A DNA stretch of 25,333 bases from an uncultured Clostridia bacterium (lineage in GTDB: Bacteria; Bacillota; Clostridia; Oscillospirales; Oscillospiraceae). Made by a program: the position numbers and the translations under genes. Shown here piece after piece: positions 13,707 through 22,108 of the stretch (positions within the stretch are counted from its first letter, which is position 1; each line of letters begins with the position of its first letter). The notes beneath the pieces were generated by a model. That model worked only from the letters and a program-made list of their open reading frames with translations, was not told the origin of the DNA and did not search any database. The DNA lies in the NCBI GenBank assembly GCA_945926565.1, contig CAMELY010000003.1:1-25333 (forward strand), written 5' to 3'.

Positions 13707-15248
13707 TTACAGTTCGATGATGGCGTCCTCGGCCAGATCAGCCAGGGCGGCGCAGACGGGAGCCGGGCGAAGCACCCGCCGGGCGGCCTGCCGCTTGCGC
13801 AGCTGATAGACCATGCCCAGAATCTGAATGGTGATGAGGGGCGTCATGGCCACCATGGCTACCACGCCAAAGGCGTCGGTGACGATATTGCCTCACACGG
13901 CGATACAGGCGCCCGGGGCGAAGGGGAGCAGGAAGGTGGTGGTCATGGGGCCGGAGGCCACGCCGCCGGAGTCAAAGGCCACTGCGGTGAAGATCTTGGG
14001 GACAAAGAAGGAGAGCCCCAGGGCCACAGTATAGCCGGGGATCAGGAACCAGAGGATGGAGATGCCGGTGAGCACCCGGATCATGGCCAGACCGATGGAG
14101 ACGGCCACACCGATGGAGAGGCAGGCTCCCATGGCTCCGGCGGAGATGGCGCCGTTGGTGATCTCCTCCACCTGCCGGTTGAGCACATAGACGGCGGGCT
14201 CCGCCTTGACGATGAAGTAGCCGATGACCATACCGATGGGGATGATCATCCAGTTGTAGTCCAGCCCGGCTATCACCTGGCCCAGGTAGTTGCCGGCGGG
14301 CATAAAGCCCACGTTGGCGCCGGTGAGGAAGAGGACAAGGCCGATGTAGGTGTAGATCAGGCCCACGGCGATCTTGCCCAGCTGCCGCCGGGAGAGATGG
14401 AGGGCGATGATCTGATAGAGCCCAAAGAAGAGGACAATGGGCAGCAGAGACAGGGCGATCTCCTTGACGTAGGCGGGCAGCCCCTCCCGGAAGAGGGCCC
14501 AGAGGGCCACGGAATCCGAGATCTCCGGGATGGTGGGGGCCACATAGGCGCTGTCGCTGGGCTTGAAGATCATGCCCAGCAGCAGGACGGCCAGAATGGG
14601 CCCCACCGAGCACAGGGAGACCAGGCCGAAGCTGTCGTCCGAGGCGTTCCGGTCGGTACGGATGGCGGAGACGCCGACGCCCAGGGCCATAATGAAGGGG
14701 ACGGTCATGGGGCCGGTGGTGACGCCGCCGGAGTCAAAGGCCACCGCCAGAAAGCTGGAGGGGACAAAAAGGGTCAATAAGAATACCAGCAGGTAGCAGC
14801 CGATGAGCAGCTTTGACAATGGAACGGCAAAGAGCATGCGCAGCAGGGCGATGACCAGGAAGATACCCACCCCGAGGGCCACCGCCAGAATCAGCGTCAT
14901 ATTGGGGATAGAGGGCACCTGATTGGCCAGCACCTGCAAATCGGGCTCAGAGATGGTGATGATAAAGCCCAGGACAAAGGCCACTAGAGCGACAATCCGG
15001 GGATTGCGGCTGCGGGAGAGGCTGCTGCCCACCCGTTCGCCCATGGGGGTCATGGACATCTCGGCGCCCAGAGTGAAGAACATCATGCCGACAATGAGCA
15101 GTACGCCGCCCAGCAGAAAGCAGAGCAAAATGCTGGGGGAGATGGGAGCGATGGTAAAGCTGAGCAGGATGACAATCCCCATGACCGGGAGCACCGCCTG
15201 GAGGGATTCCTTCAGCTTTTCCTGGAGCTTGGGCCAAACGGATCTCAA
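13707..15248 (-). pseudogene. Two-repeat DUF1538 membrane protein, interrupted by in-frame TGA
   Basis: The reading frame encodes 513 residues with codon 452 (13893-13895) being TGA. It is polytopic, with two homologous halves that each carry FDSGGV-(T/A)-(T/S)-GPMT, at residues 171-182 and 425-436. This duplication is characteristic of DUF1538 membrane proteins, whose function is unknown. The 61 codons after the TGA continue the family sequence without a break (GNIVTDAFGVVAMVAMTPLI and on) and end at TAA beside the PII gene, so the stop is a point change or recoding rather than the true end. A truncated 451-residue product would lose at least one helix. The start is TTG at 15248, with AAGGGAGG 7 bases upstream. 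It lies 26 bases after pepD and is co-transcribed with the PII-like gene. Confidence 0.85.
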
Positions 15249-15274
15249 AGAAGAACCTCCCTTCTGATGGAAGG

Positions 15275-16735
15275 TCAGCGGCGGCTGACGTGCTTGAGGG
15301 CCAGCACCTGGAGCAGATAGTCCCAAGTGCGCTGCACCGAGGCGATCTCCAGCCGCTCCGCTGTGGTGTGGATATCCTGCATGTTGGGGCCGATGGAGAC
15401 GGCGTCCATGCCGGGGAGCTTTTCCGACAGCAGTCCGCACTCCAGACCGGCGTGGATGGCCACCAGCTGGGGATCTGTGCCGGTGAGCTTGTGATAGACC
15501 CGGCAGAGATCCTCCCGGAGGGGGGAGTCCTTCCGGTACTCCCAGGGGGGATAGTCCCCGGCAAAGGAGACCGAGCCGCCCACGGCGGTAAGGGCCTGGG
15601 CCAGCTGCTCCTTCAGGGCGTCCTTGGCCGCGAGCACCGAGCTGCGCACGCTGAACCGGAGCTTCAGCTCCTCCGGCGTGGTGCGCACCACCCCCAGGTT
15701 GAGAGAGGTCTCCACCAGATCGGGAATGTCCCGGCTCATGGCCTGGACGCCGTTGGGCAGATACTGGATGAGCAGCAGCGCTTTCTGGGCGCAGTCCACC
15801 GTGAGTGCCTCATAGCTGCCCTGGCCCTGGGGGGTGAGATTCAGGGCCAGCTCAGGGTCAGTGTCGCCGTGCTGCTCCGCCAATGTTCTGCGGCAGCGAT
15901 CCAGGGCGGCCACCAGGGCGGGGAGCAGCCGGGAGGAGAGGACAATCTGGGCCGAGGCCTCCCGGGGGATGGCGTTGTCCTTGTTGCCCCCCTCAAAGGA
16001 GACCAGGGAGAAGGAGAGCTGCCGGCCTAGCTCCACCAGCACCCAGTTGAGCACCCGGCAGGCGTTGGCCCGGTTCTTGTGGATCTCCACGCCGGAGTGT
16101 CCTCCGGTGAGCCGGTCGACGGAGATGGTGCACAGCTGTCCGGTGACCGTCTGACGATCCAGAGGCAGACGGCAGTCCACCCGGCAGCCGCCGGCGCAGC
16201 TGACCATGATCTGCCCCTCGTTCTCGCTGTCCAGGTTGAGCAGCTTGCGGCCCCGAAGCATGGACAGGTCGATGGCTGCGGCGCCCTCCATGCCCACCTC
16301 CTCGGAGACGGTGAGCACCGCCTCCAGCCGGGGATGGGCCAGACTGTCGTCGTCCAGCAGGGCGAGAATCATGGCCACGGCGATGCCGTCGTCGCCGCCT
16401 AAGGTGGTGCCCCGGGCGGTGACATAGCCGTCCTCCACCGAGAGCTCCAGTCCTTGGGCGGAGAAGTCAATGTTCCGGCCGGGCTCCTGCTCGCAGACCA
16501 TGTCCAGATGGCCCTGGAGAATCACCGGCTCCTCCTGCTCGTAGCCGGGAGAGGCCTTTTTGATGAGAATGACATTGTTCAGGTGATCCCGGTAATACTC
16601 CAATCCCCGCTCCCGGGCGAAGGAGACCAGATAGTCCGCCAGCTTGCCCTCCTGGCCGGAGGGATGGGGGATGGAGCAGATGGTTTCAAAATAGGAAAAG
16701 ACGGAGCGGGGCTCCAACTGGGATAAAACAGCCAT
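15275..16735 (-). CDS. pepD: Aminoacyl-histidine dipeptidase PepD (M20 family)
   Basis: A 486-residue cytoplasmic metallopeptidase that cleaves Xaa-His and other dipeptides. The two-metal site is complete: H76 and D78 in HLDMV, bridging D115 in TLGGDDG, catalytic E145 and metal-binding E146 in EEVGMEG, D169 in LDSENEG, and H456 in DIHTTAERLEI. The lid-domain motif GGHSG is also present. Length matches the family (about 485). The start at 16735 has AAAGGATC upstream. It lies 48 bases after the J-domain gene and 26 before the DUF1538 gene. The pairing with a membrane protein suggests peptide-nitrogen use; the DUF1538 link is inferred from position only. Confidence 0.96.
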   Translation of the reverse strand: MAVLSQLEPRSVFSYFETICSIPHPSGQEGKLADYLVSFARERGLEYYRDHLNNVILIKKASPGYEQEEPVILQGHLDMVCEQEPGRNIDFSAQGLELSVEDGYVTARGTTLGGDDGIAVAMILALLDDDSLAHPRLEAVLTVSEEVGMEGAAAIDLSMLRGRKLLNLDSENEGQIMVSCAGGCRVDCRLPLDRQTVTGQLCTISVDRLTGGHSGVEIHKNRANACRVLNWVLVELGRQLSFSLVSFEGGNKDNAIPREASAQIVLSSRLLPALVAALDRCRRTLAEQHGDTDPELALNLTPQGQGSYEALTVDCAQKALLLIQYLPNGVQAMSRDIPDLVETSLNLGVVRTTPEELKLRFSVRSSVLAAKDALKEQLAQALTAVGGSVSFAGDYPPWEYRKDSPLREDLCRVYHKLTGTDPQLVAIHAGLECGLLSEKLPGMDAVSIGPNMQDIHTTAERLEIASVQRTWDYLLQVLALKHVSRR

Positions 16736-16783
16736 GGGAGAGATCCTTTCTGATACGCTGGGTGAGAGGAACGCTGTGTTGGC

Positions 16784-17509
16784 TCAGAGACAGCAGAGCA
16801 GAGGATAGACAAATCCGCCCCGGCCGCCGGCGCAGCAGAGGGAGAGGCAGGAGCACATGAGATACATACCGCACAGCCGGGCGGCAGGGCCGCCGGAACA
16901 GAACTCCATGTTGACGTTCTGATAGTACTGCCCGCCCTGCTGGATGCGCTGAAAGGCCACCTGGTATTCCATGTTGCCCGGCTCCATCTGAACCGCCCGC
17001 TGCAGCTGCTGCAGGGCGAGAATCTTGTTGCCGAGACCGGAGTTGGCAAGACCCGAGAGATAGTACCACCGGGCGTTCCGATCCTTCTGCCCCATCCGCT
17101 CCAGGACGGCCAGGGCGTCGTCATAGCTCCCCACCTGGATGAAGTGGAGGGCCGCCTGGAAATCAGGGGAGTCGTTGTAGCTGTTATGGGTGGTCTGCTG
17201 CCGCTGCTGCTGATACCCGCCGAAGGGGTCGCCGTAGCCGAAAGGATTGCCGTATCCGGAGAAGGGGTCGGCATAGCCGGCGCCGGCGCCGCCGGCAGGG
17301 CCGGACTGAGCCTGCTGGCGCTGGTACTTCTGAGGGTTGTTGATCTGGTCGTAAGCGGCGTTGATCTCATTCATCTTTTTGGCCGCTTCCGGGTCGTTGG
17401 GATGCAGATCGGGGTGATACTGCTTGGCCAGACGGCGGTAGGCCTTTTTGATCTCGTCGGGCGAGGCGTCGTGAGATACCCCTAAGACCTGATACGGGTC
17501 TTGGATCAT
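16784..17509 (-). CDS. J-domain co-chaperone with TPR-like region and cysteine-rich tail
   Basis: A 241-residue protein. The J domain (residues about 4-62) has the HPD signature at 32-34, needed to stimulate DnaK ATPase. A Gly/Tyr/Phe/Gln-rich linker (about 70-112) leads to a TPR-like helical repeat region (about 115-195), so it could deliver bound clients to DnaK. The tail (201-241) is hydrophobic with eight cysteines (204, 213, 219, 221, 225, 226, 239, 240). This suggests metal binding, lipid modification or membrane association. It lacks the zinc-finger and C-terminal domains of DnaJ itself. The ATG overlaps the TGA of the DUF5685 gene as ATGA, so the two are translationally coupled. Confidence 0.93.
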   Translation of the reverse strand: MIQDPYQVLGVSHDASPDEIKKAYRRLAKQYHPDLHPNDPEAAKKMNEINAAYDQINNPQKYQRQQAQSGPAGGAGAGYADPFSGYGNPFGYGDPFGGYQQQRQQTTHNSYNDSPDFQAALHFIQVGSYDDALAVLERMGQKDRNARWYYLSGLANSGLGNKILALQQLQRAVQMEPGNMEYQVAFQRIQQGGQYYQNVNMEFCSGGPAARLCGMYLMCSCLSLCCAGGRGGFVYPLLCCL

Positions 17510-18366
17510 GTCGTGTGTTCCTCCTTGCGGGTGGTGCGGCCCTTCCGGTTCTCCCGGCGCTGTTGGTCGATGGCGTAGCGGGTCCACACCCCGGAGTAAA
17601 GTATATTGCGCAGCAGTCCCAAATCCTGCTCCAGAGGCAGCCGCTCAAAGGCGAGGGTGCAGTCTCCGATGAGCATGGTCAGGGCCTGAAAGGCGTCGAA
17701 GGGGCCATGGACGGCCTCAAAGGCGGAGATAGGGTTGTAGCGGCCCTTCCGGTCGTCCGCCTCCCGGTCCAGGGCGGCGTCCATGAGATAGATGAACTGT
17801 CCCAGATTCCGGCCCAGGCTTTGCAGGGTGTCTGTCCAGTGATCTGTCCGGACGGTGAACAGGGCGGCCATCAGGTCGCCGAAGCACCGGGAGGCCCCGT
17901 CCAGATCCGGGCTCTGTTCCCGCTCCAGGGCGGAGAGCCGGGCGAGACAGTTCTCAATGGCGTCGCACTGCTCCGGCCACTGGCCGCGGATCCGCTGATA
18001 GGCGGGCTCCAGGCTTTTGGCCACTGCCAGCTTGGCCGCGTTCCGGTCATCCTGCCAGTCGTCCAGGCAGTTGTAGTAGGCCAGGGCCACGTTGAGGTCG
18101 GCGGCGTAGTCGGTAAAGGAGGAGCAGTGCCAGTCCCGGGGCCGGATGGGGTGGGGCAGGCACCGGTTGCTGCCGCTGCGCTCCTCCGGCTCGTAGAGGG
18201 AGTCCAACAGCAGGGAGAGAAAGGTCATGTCATAGGTCAGCACCAGCCGGGCGTGCTGCCCGTGCCGCCGGCCGATGGCCCGGCAGAGGCCGCAGTAGGC
18301 GCTGCGATACCGCTCCAGCTCCTCCGGCTTGAGATTGGCCTGATCGGCCACTACATAGCCAAACAA
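17506..18366 (-). CDS. DUF5685 family protein, coupled to J-domain gene
   Basis: A 286-residue protein of unknown function whose N-terminus (MFGYV, then RSAYCGLCRAIG and LTYDMTFLSLLLDSLY) matches the DUF5685 family found beside J-domain genes in Clostridia. It is largely helical. A D-rich stretch NCLDDWQDD (about residues 113-121) and Cys/His pairs (CGLC near 25-28, CLPHP near 69) could bind metal. No membrane segment is evident. The start is TTG at 18366, supported by the conserved MFGYV beginning; the upstream ribosome site GAGG overlaps the stop codon region of the alcohol dehydrogenase gene (9-base gap). A role as client or partner of the J-domain protein is inferred from the ATGA overlap. 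Confidence 0.85.
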   Translation of the reverse strand: MFGYVVADQANLKPEELERYRSAYCGLCRAIGRRHGQHARLVLTYDMTFLSLLLDSLYEPEERSGSNRCLPHPIRPRDWHCSSFTDYAADLNVALAYYNCLDDWQDDRNAAKLAVAKSLEPAYQRIRGQWPEQCDAIENCLARLSALEREQSPDLDGASRCFGDLMAALFTVRTDHWTDTLQSLGRNLGQFIYLMDAALDREADDRKGRYNPISAFEAVHGPFDAFQALTMLIGDCTLAFERLPLEQDLGLLRNILYSGVWTRYAIDQQRRENRKGRTTRKEEHTT

Positions 18367-18375
18367 AGGGTGGCC

Positions 18376-19551
18376 TCAGAGGTTGGCGGCCTGATAGATG
18401 GCCAGCATATCGGCGGTGTCGATGGGACGGAAGACGCCCACCTTCCGCTTGCCCTGCCAGGAGCAGCGCCGGGCCAGATCCTCCAGCACCTCGGGGGGCT
18501 GGACGCCGATCTGGTCGCTGAAGCGGACGGGCATGCCCAGCCGCTGCCAGTAGGCCTCAAAGCCGCTGATGGTGCGCTGGGCGGCGATCCTGTCGTCCGG
18601 CTCATCAATGTTCAGCACCTTCCGGCCCAGGCTGGCGAACCGGCCGGGATTCTGCCCGCAGACGTACTGGGCCCAGGAGGCCCACATGATGGAGAGGCTC
18701 TCGCCGTGGGCGATGTCAAATTTGGCGGAGAGCTCATGGCCCAGCTGGTGGACGGAGAAGTCCTTGCTGTGGCCCAGACCGGTCAGGTCGTTGTGGGAGA
18801 GGCTGCCACACCACATGATCTCGCTGCGGGCGTCATAGTTGTCCGGCTCCGCCATGGCCAGCAGACCCGCGTCCATCACGTCCCGGAGCAGGGCCTCGGC
18901 GATGGCGTCGGTGAGATAGTCGGTCTCCCCGTTGGAGATGTACCGCTCCAGGGTGTGCATCATAATGTCGGTGACGCCGCAGGCGGTCTGGCGGGGGGGC
19001 AGAGTGTAGGTCAGCTCGGGGTCCATAATGGCGAAGAGAGGCCGGTTGTAGGGGGTGCTCTTGCCCTTCTTCCAGCCGAGGGCCTCGTTGGTCAGCACGG
19101 CGGAGTCGCTGGTCTCGCTGCCGGCGGCGGCGATGGTCAGCACGCTGGCCATGGGAATCGCCCCGGTGACCTCCCGGCTGCCGTCAAAAAAGTCCCAGAT
19201 CTGCCCGCCGCAGGCCAGGCTCATGGAGACGCCCTTCATGGTGTCCAGCACCGAGCCGCCGCCGACAGCCAGCAGGAAGTCGACGCCCTTGTCCCGGTAG
19301 TCGTCCGCCACCTGCTGGGCAAAGCTGAGCCGGGGATTGGGCTGGACGCCGCCCACGCAGTCATAGGCCAGACCGGCCGCCTCCAGAGAGGCCTTGACCC
19401 GGTCCAGTACGCCGTTTTTCACCACCGAGCCGCCGCCGTAGAGCACCAGCACATGGGTGCCCCCGGCCTCCCGGACGGCCTGACCCACCCGGTCGCAGGT
19501 CTTGGCTCCAAAGATCACTTTTGTGGGGCTGTAGAAGGTAAAGGAATTCAA
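18376..19551 (-). CDS. Iron-containing alcohol dehydrogenase, YqhD/butanol dehydrogenase type
   Basis: A 391-residue cytoplasmic NAD(P)H-dependent alcohol/aldehyde oxidoreductase of the group III family. The nucleotide-binding YGGGSV is near residues 39-44 and GGGSVLDTMK near 95-104. The metal ligands D195, H199 (TDIMMH), H268 (VHQLGHE) and H282 (AHGES) match E. coli YqhD (D194, H198, H267, H281) with a constant one-residue shift. The likely role is reduction of short-chain or toxic aldehydes during fermentation. The start is TTG at 19551, with GAGG about 10 bases upstream. It is the first gene of the long minus-strand operon, divergent from argS. Confidence 0.94.
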   Translation of the reverse strand: MNSFTFYSPTKVIFGAKTCDRVGQAVREAGGTHVLVLYGGGSVVKNGVLDRVKASLEAAGLAYDCVGGVQPNPRLSFAQQVADDYRDKGVDFLLAVGGGSVLDTMKGVSMSLACGGQIWDFFDGSREVTGAIPMASVLTIAAAGSETSDSAVLTNEALGWKKGKSTPYNRPLFAIMDPELTYTLPPRQTACGVTDIMMHTLERYISNGETDYLTDAIAEALLRDVMDAGLLAMAEPDNYDARSEIMWCGSLSHNDLTGLGHSKDFSVHQLGHELSAKFDIAHGESLSIMWASWAQYVCGQNPGRFASLGRKVLNIDEPDDRIAAQRTISGFEAYWQRLGMPVRFSDQIGVQPPEVLEDLARRCSWQGKRKVGVFRPIDTADMLAIYQAANL

Positions 19552-19589
19552 AACGCAGCACCTCGCTCAGACAATTTATGGTTAAGCTC

Positions 19590-19617
19590 ATTATATCGGA
19601 AAACGGAGAAAAAGCAA
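19590..19617 (-). promoter_or_regulatory. Promoter of the alcohol dehydrogenase operon
   Basis: On the minus strand TTGCTT (19612-19617) precedes a perfect TATAAT (19590-19595) with a 16-bp spacer, about 39 bases upstream of the TTG start at 19551. Confidence 0.65.
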
Positions 19618-19647
19618 GCTGAGAGAGCCGGCCAGGCGGCTTCTTCG

Positions 19648-19676
19648 TTGACAGTCTCACCTCTGTGAGGTATACT
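19648..19676 (+). promoter_or_regulatory. argS promoter with internal dyad
   Basis: A perfect TTGACA (19648-19653) and TATACT (19671-19676) are spaced 17 bp apart. The spacer contains CTCAC-CTCT-GTGAG (19656-19669), a 5-bp-arm inverted repeat that could be an operator or chance. The leader before argS is only about 30 bases, so there is no room for a T-box. Confidence 0.75.
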
Positions 19677-19713
19677 ATAGCATGCAAATATGAATATTTT
19701 GTGAGGAAATTCC

Positions 19714-21483
19714 ATGGAAAAGCTGATCGATCAAATTTCTCATGTGCTGGCAGACGGCTTTGCCGCCGCCGGGTATGATCCCGCCCTGGGCAAGGCGGTG
19801 GTCTCCAACCGGCCCGACCTGTGCGAGTACCAGTGCAACGGCGCCATGGCCGGCGCCAAACAGTACCATAAGGCACCTTTTATGATCGCCCAGGCGGTGG
19901 TGGACGCCATCGGCCCGAACCCCATGTTCTCCAAGATGGAGATGGTGCGCCCCGGCTTCATCAATCTGGATCTGAGCCCCGCCTTCCTGGCCCAGCGGCT
20001 GACCGAGCTGGAGGCGGATCCCCTGCGGGGTGTGGAGCAGGCAAAGGAGCCTCTCACCATTGTGGTGGACTACGGCGGCCCCAACGTGGCAAAGCCCCTC
20101 CATGTGGGCCATCTTCGCTCCGCCATCATCGGCGAGAGCATCAAGCGCACCTGCCGTTTCCTGGGCCACAAGGTGATCGGCGACGTGCACCTGGGAGACT
20201 GGGGACTGCAGATGGGCCAGATCATCACCGAGCTTCACCAGCGCCAGCCCGACCTGCCCTATTTTGACCCGGACTTCGAGGGGGAGTATCCTGAGGAGCC
20301 CCCCTTCACCATCTCCGACCTGGAGCAGATCTATCCCGCCGCCAGCGCCCGGTGCAAGGTGGACGAGGAGTACCGCAAGGCGGCCCAAAACGCCACCTGG
20401 GAGCTCCAGTCCGGCCGCCGGGGCTACCGTGCCCTGTGGAAGCACATTGTCAACGTCTCGGTGGCCGACCTGAAGGCCAACTACCACAAGCTGAACGTGG
20501 ACTTTGACCTGTGGTACGGCGAGAGCGACGCCCAGCCCTACATCCCCTCCATGGTGGAGGAGATGAAGGCCAAGGGCTATGCCTATCTCAGTGAGGGCGC
20601 CCTGGTGGTGGACGTCCAGGAGGAGAGCGACACCCGGGAGGTGCCCCCCTGCCTGATCCTCAAGTCCGACGGCGCCGCCCAGTATGAGACCACCGATCTC
20701 GCCACCATTGTCCAGCGCCAGCAGGATTTCCACCCCGACCGGATGATTTATCTCGCGGACAAGCGGCAGGAGCTACACTATGTCCGGGTGTTCCGCTGCG
20801 CCTACAAGACCGGTCTGCTGGACAAGGACAAGTGTAGCCTGGAGTATGTGGGCTTCGGCACCATGAACGGCAAGGACGGCCGGCCCTTCAAGACCCGGGA
20901 GGGGGGCGTGCTCCGGCTGGAGAGCCTGATCCAGAGCGTGGTGGATGCCGTCTATGAAAAGGTCATGTCCAACGGCGGCGTCAGCGAGGAGGAGGGGCAG
21001 GAGATTGCCCGGAAGGTGGCCATCGCCGCCATCAAGTACGGGGACCTCTCCAACCAGCCCTACAAGGACTATATCTTCGACATCGACAAGTTCACCGCCT
21101 TTGAGGGCAATACCGGCCCTTATATCATGTACACCATGGTGCGGATCAAGTCCATTCTCGCCAAGTATGCCGCCGCCTATCCCGACGCCCAGGCGGGTGA
21201 GATGATCGACCCCGCCAGCAAGAGTGAGACTGACCTGGCCCTGACCCTGTGCCGCTTCAACGAGGCGGTGTACGAGGCCTATGACCAGAAGGCCCCCAAC
21301 CGGCTGTGCCGCTATATCTACGACCTGACCGGCGCTCTGAACCAGTTCTACGTGGAGCACAACATTATGAAGGAGCCGGACGCCGCCCGCCAGGCGGGGT
21401 ATATCGCCCTCATTAAGCTGGTGCTCCATGTGCTGGAGACCGCCATCGACCTGCTGGGCTTCTCCGCCCCGGATCGGATGTAA
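19714..21483 (+). CDS. argS: Arginyl-tRNA synthetase
   Basis: A 589-residue class I aminoacyl-tRNA synthetase that charges tRNA-Arg. An N-terminal ArgRS-specific domain (about 1-90) precedes the catalytic core, with the HIGH-type signature HVGH at residues 130-133 and PFKTREGG in place of KMSKS, as is usual for ArgRS. The C-terminal DALR-type anticodon-binding domain ends ...LDLLGF-type (ETAIDLLGFSAPDRM). Length fits the family. The ATG at 19714 has GAGGAAA about 8 bases upstream. It has its own strong promoter and a terminator after it. Confidence 0.97.
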   Translation: MEKLIDQISHVLADGFAAAGYDPALGKAVVSNRPDLCEYQCNGAMAGAKQYHKAPFMIAQAVVDAIGPNPMFSKMEMVRPGFINLDLSPAFLAQRLTELEADPLRGVEQAKEPLTIVVDYGGPNVAKPLHVGHLRSAIIGESIKRTCRFLGHKVIGDVHLGDWGLQMGQIITELHQRQPDLPYFDPDFEGEYPEEPPFTISDLEQIYPAASARCKVDEEYRKAAQNATWELQSGRRGYRALWKHIVNVSVADLKANYHKLNVDFDLWYGESDAQPYIPSMVEEMKAKGYAYLSEGALVVDVQEESDTREVPPCLILKSDGAAQYETTDLATIVQRQQDFHPDRMIYLADKRQELHYVRVFRCAYKTGLLDKDKCSLEYVGFGTMNGKDGRPFKTREGGVLRLESLIQSVVDAVYEKVMSNGGVSEEEGQEIARKVAIAAIKYGDLSNQPYKDYIFDIDKFTAFEGNTGPYIMYTMVRIKSILAKYAAAYPDAQAGEMIDPASKSETDLALTLCRFNEAVYEAYDQKAPNRLCRYIYDLTGALNQFYVEHNIMKEPDAARQAGYIALIKLVLHVLETAIDLLGFSAPDRM

Positions 21484-21509
21484 TCCGGCGAAAAATTCAG
21501 AATCATTTA

Positions 21510-21540
21510 CTGCCCCGGACCTTCCGGGGCAGTCGATTTA
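21510..21540 (+). terminator. argS terminator
   Basis: A perfect 10-bp GC-rich stem (21510-21519 with 21523-21532) has a 3-base loop and is followed by TCGATTTA, a short interrupted T-tail. Confidence 0.75.
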
Positions 21541-21590
21541 TGCAGGCAGCTGTGCTATACTGAGAAAAATTGGAAAAGGAGATGACAGCG

Positions 21591-21983
21591 ATGGGTATTA
21601 TGGACAGGTTCTTTTTCGGCGGTGGGTTTCAGATTATTTTTATGGTGATGCTCCTGCTGTTCCTCTGCATGTTTATCGCCACCTTTGTCCGGGCCATCGG
21701 CCAGTGGAACAAAAATAACCACTCTCCCCGGCTGACGGTGGAGGCCACGGTGGTCTCCCGCCGGAGCAATGTGACGCTCCATCAGCACCGGAACTGCGAT
21801 ATGGACGCCTCTATGGGAATTCAGAACACCAGAAGCACCACTTATTATGTCACCTTCCAGGTGGCCAGCGGCGACCGGATGGAGTTTGTTGTCACCGGTG
21901 GGGAGTACGGTATGCTGGTTGAGGGTGACAAAGGACAGCTCAGCTTTCAGGGAACCCGTTACCTGGGATTCCAGCGTCAGTGA
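21591..21983 (+). CDS. DUF2500 family small membrane protein
   Basis: A 130-residue protein with one N-terminal membrane helix (about residues 11-34) and a C-terminal beta-rich domain. The latter carries TYYVTFQVASGDRMEFVVTGGEYGMLVEGDKG and LSFQGTRYLGFQR-like sequence, typical of DUF2500. The role is unknown. The ATG at 21591 is chosen because AAGGAG lies 9 bases upstream; in-frame TTG (21570) and ATG (21582) codons sit ahead of or inside that site. TATACT at 21556-21561 may be the -10 box, but no good -35 was seen. It is about 125 bases ahead of the HlyD-type gene and may be separately transcribed. Confidence 0.85.
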   Translation: MGIMDRFFFGGGFQIIFMVMLLLFLCMFIATFVRAIGQWNKNNHSPRLTVEATVVSRRSNVTLHQHRNCDMDASMGIQNTRSTTYYVTFQVASGDRMEFVVTGGEYGMLVEGDKGQLSFQGTRYLGFQRQ

Positions 21984-22108
21984 GGAGAAATCTTTCTGAA
22001 AACCGGGCTTGATTTACGAAGAACAGATATTGTTCACAGTTTGTTCATATTTTTGACGAGGGAATCCGTTAAGATAACTCCATGTGAATGGAAGCAGGAG
22101 GGGATAAC

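Noticed and set aside
13860..13895. Possible selenocysteine insertion hairpin (ACGCC-TTT-GGCGT) just downstream of the in-frame TGA in DUF1538
   Set aside because: The small hairpin is explained by the conserved TDAFGV coding sequence, the loop lacks the usual G-U feature, and the family position is not a redox cysteine. Point mutation or error is simpler.
13083..14780. A 565-codon plus-strand open frame opposite the PII and DUF1538 genes
   Set aside because: The translation is Gly/Asp/His-rich nonsense, while the minus strand carries two recognised families. It is a high-GC shadow.
17515..19668. A 717-codon plus-strand open frame opposite DUF5685 and the alcohol dehydrogenase
   Set aside because: It is antisense to genes with complete catalytic motifs and has a repetitive Gly/Ala/Val composition without a domain or ribosome binding site.
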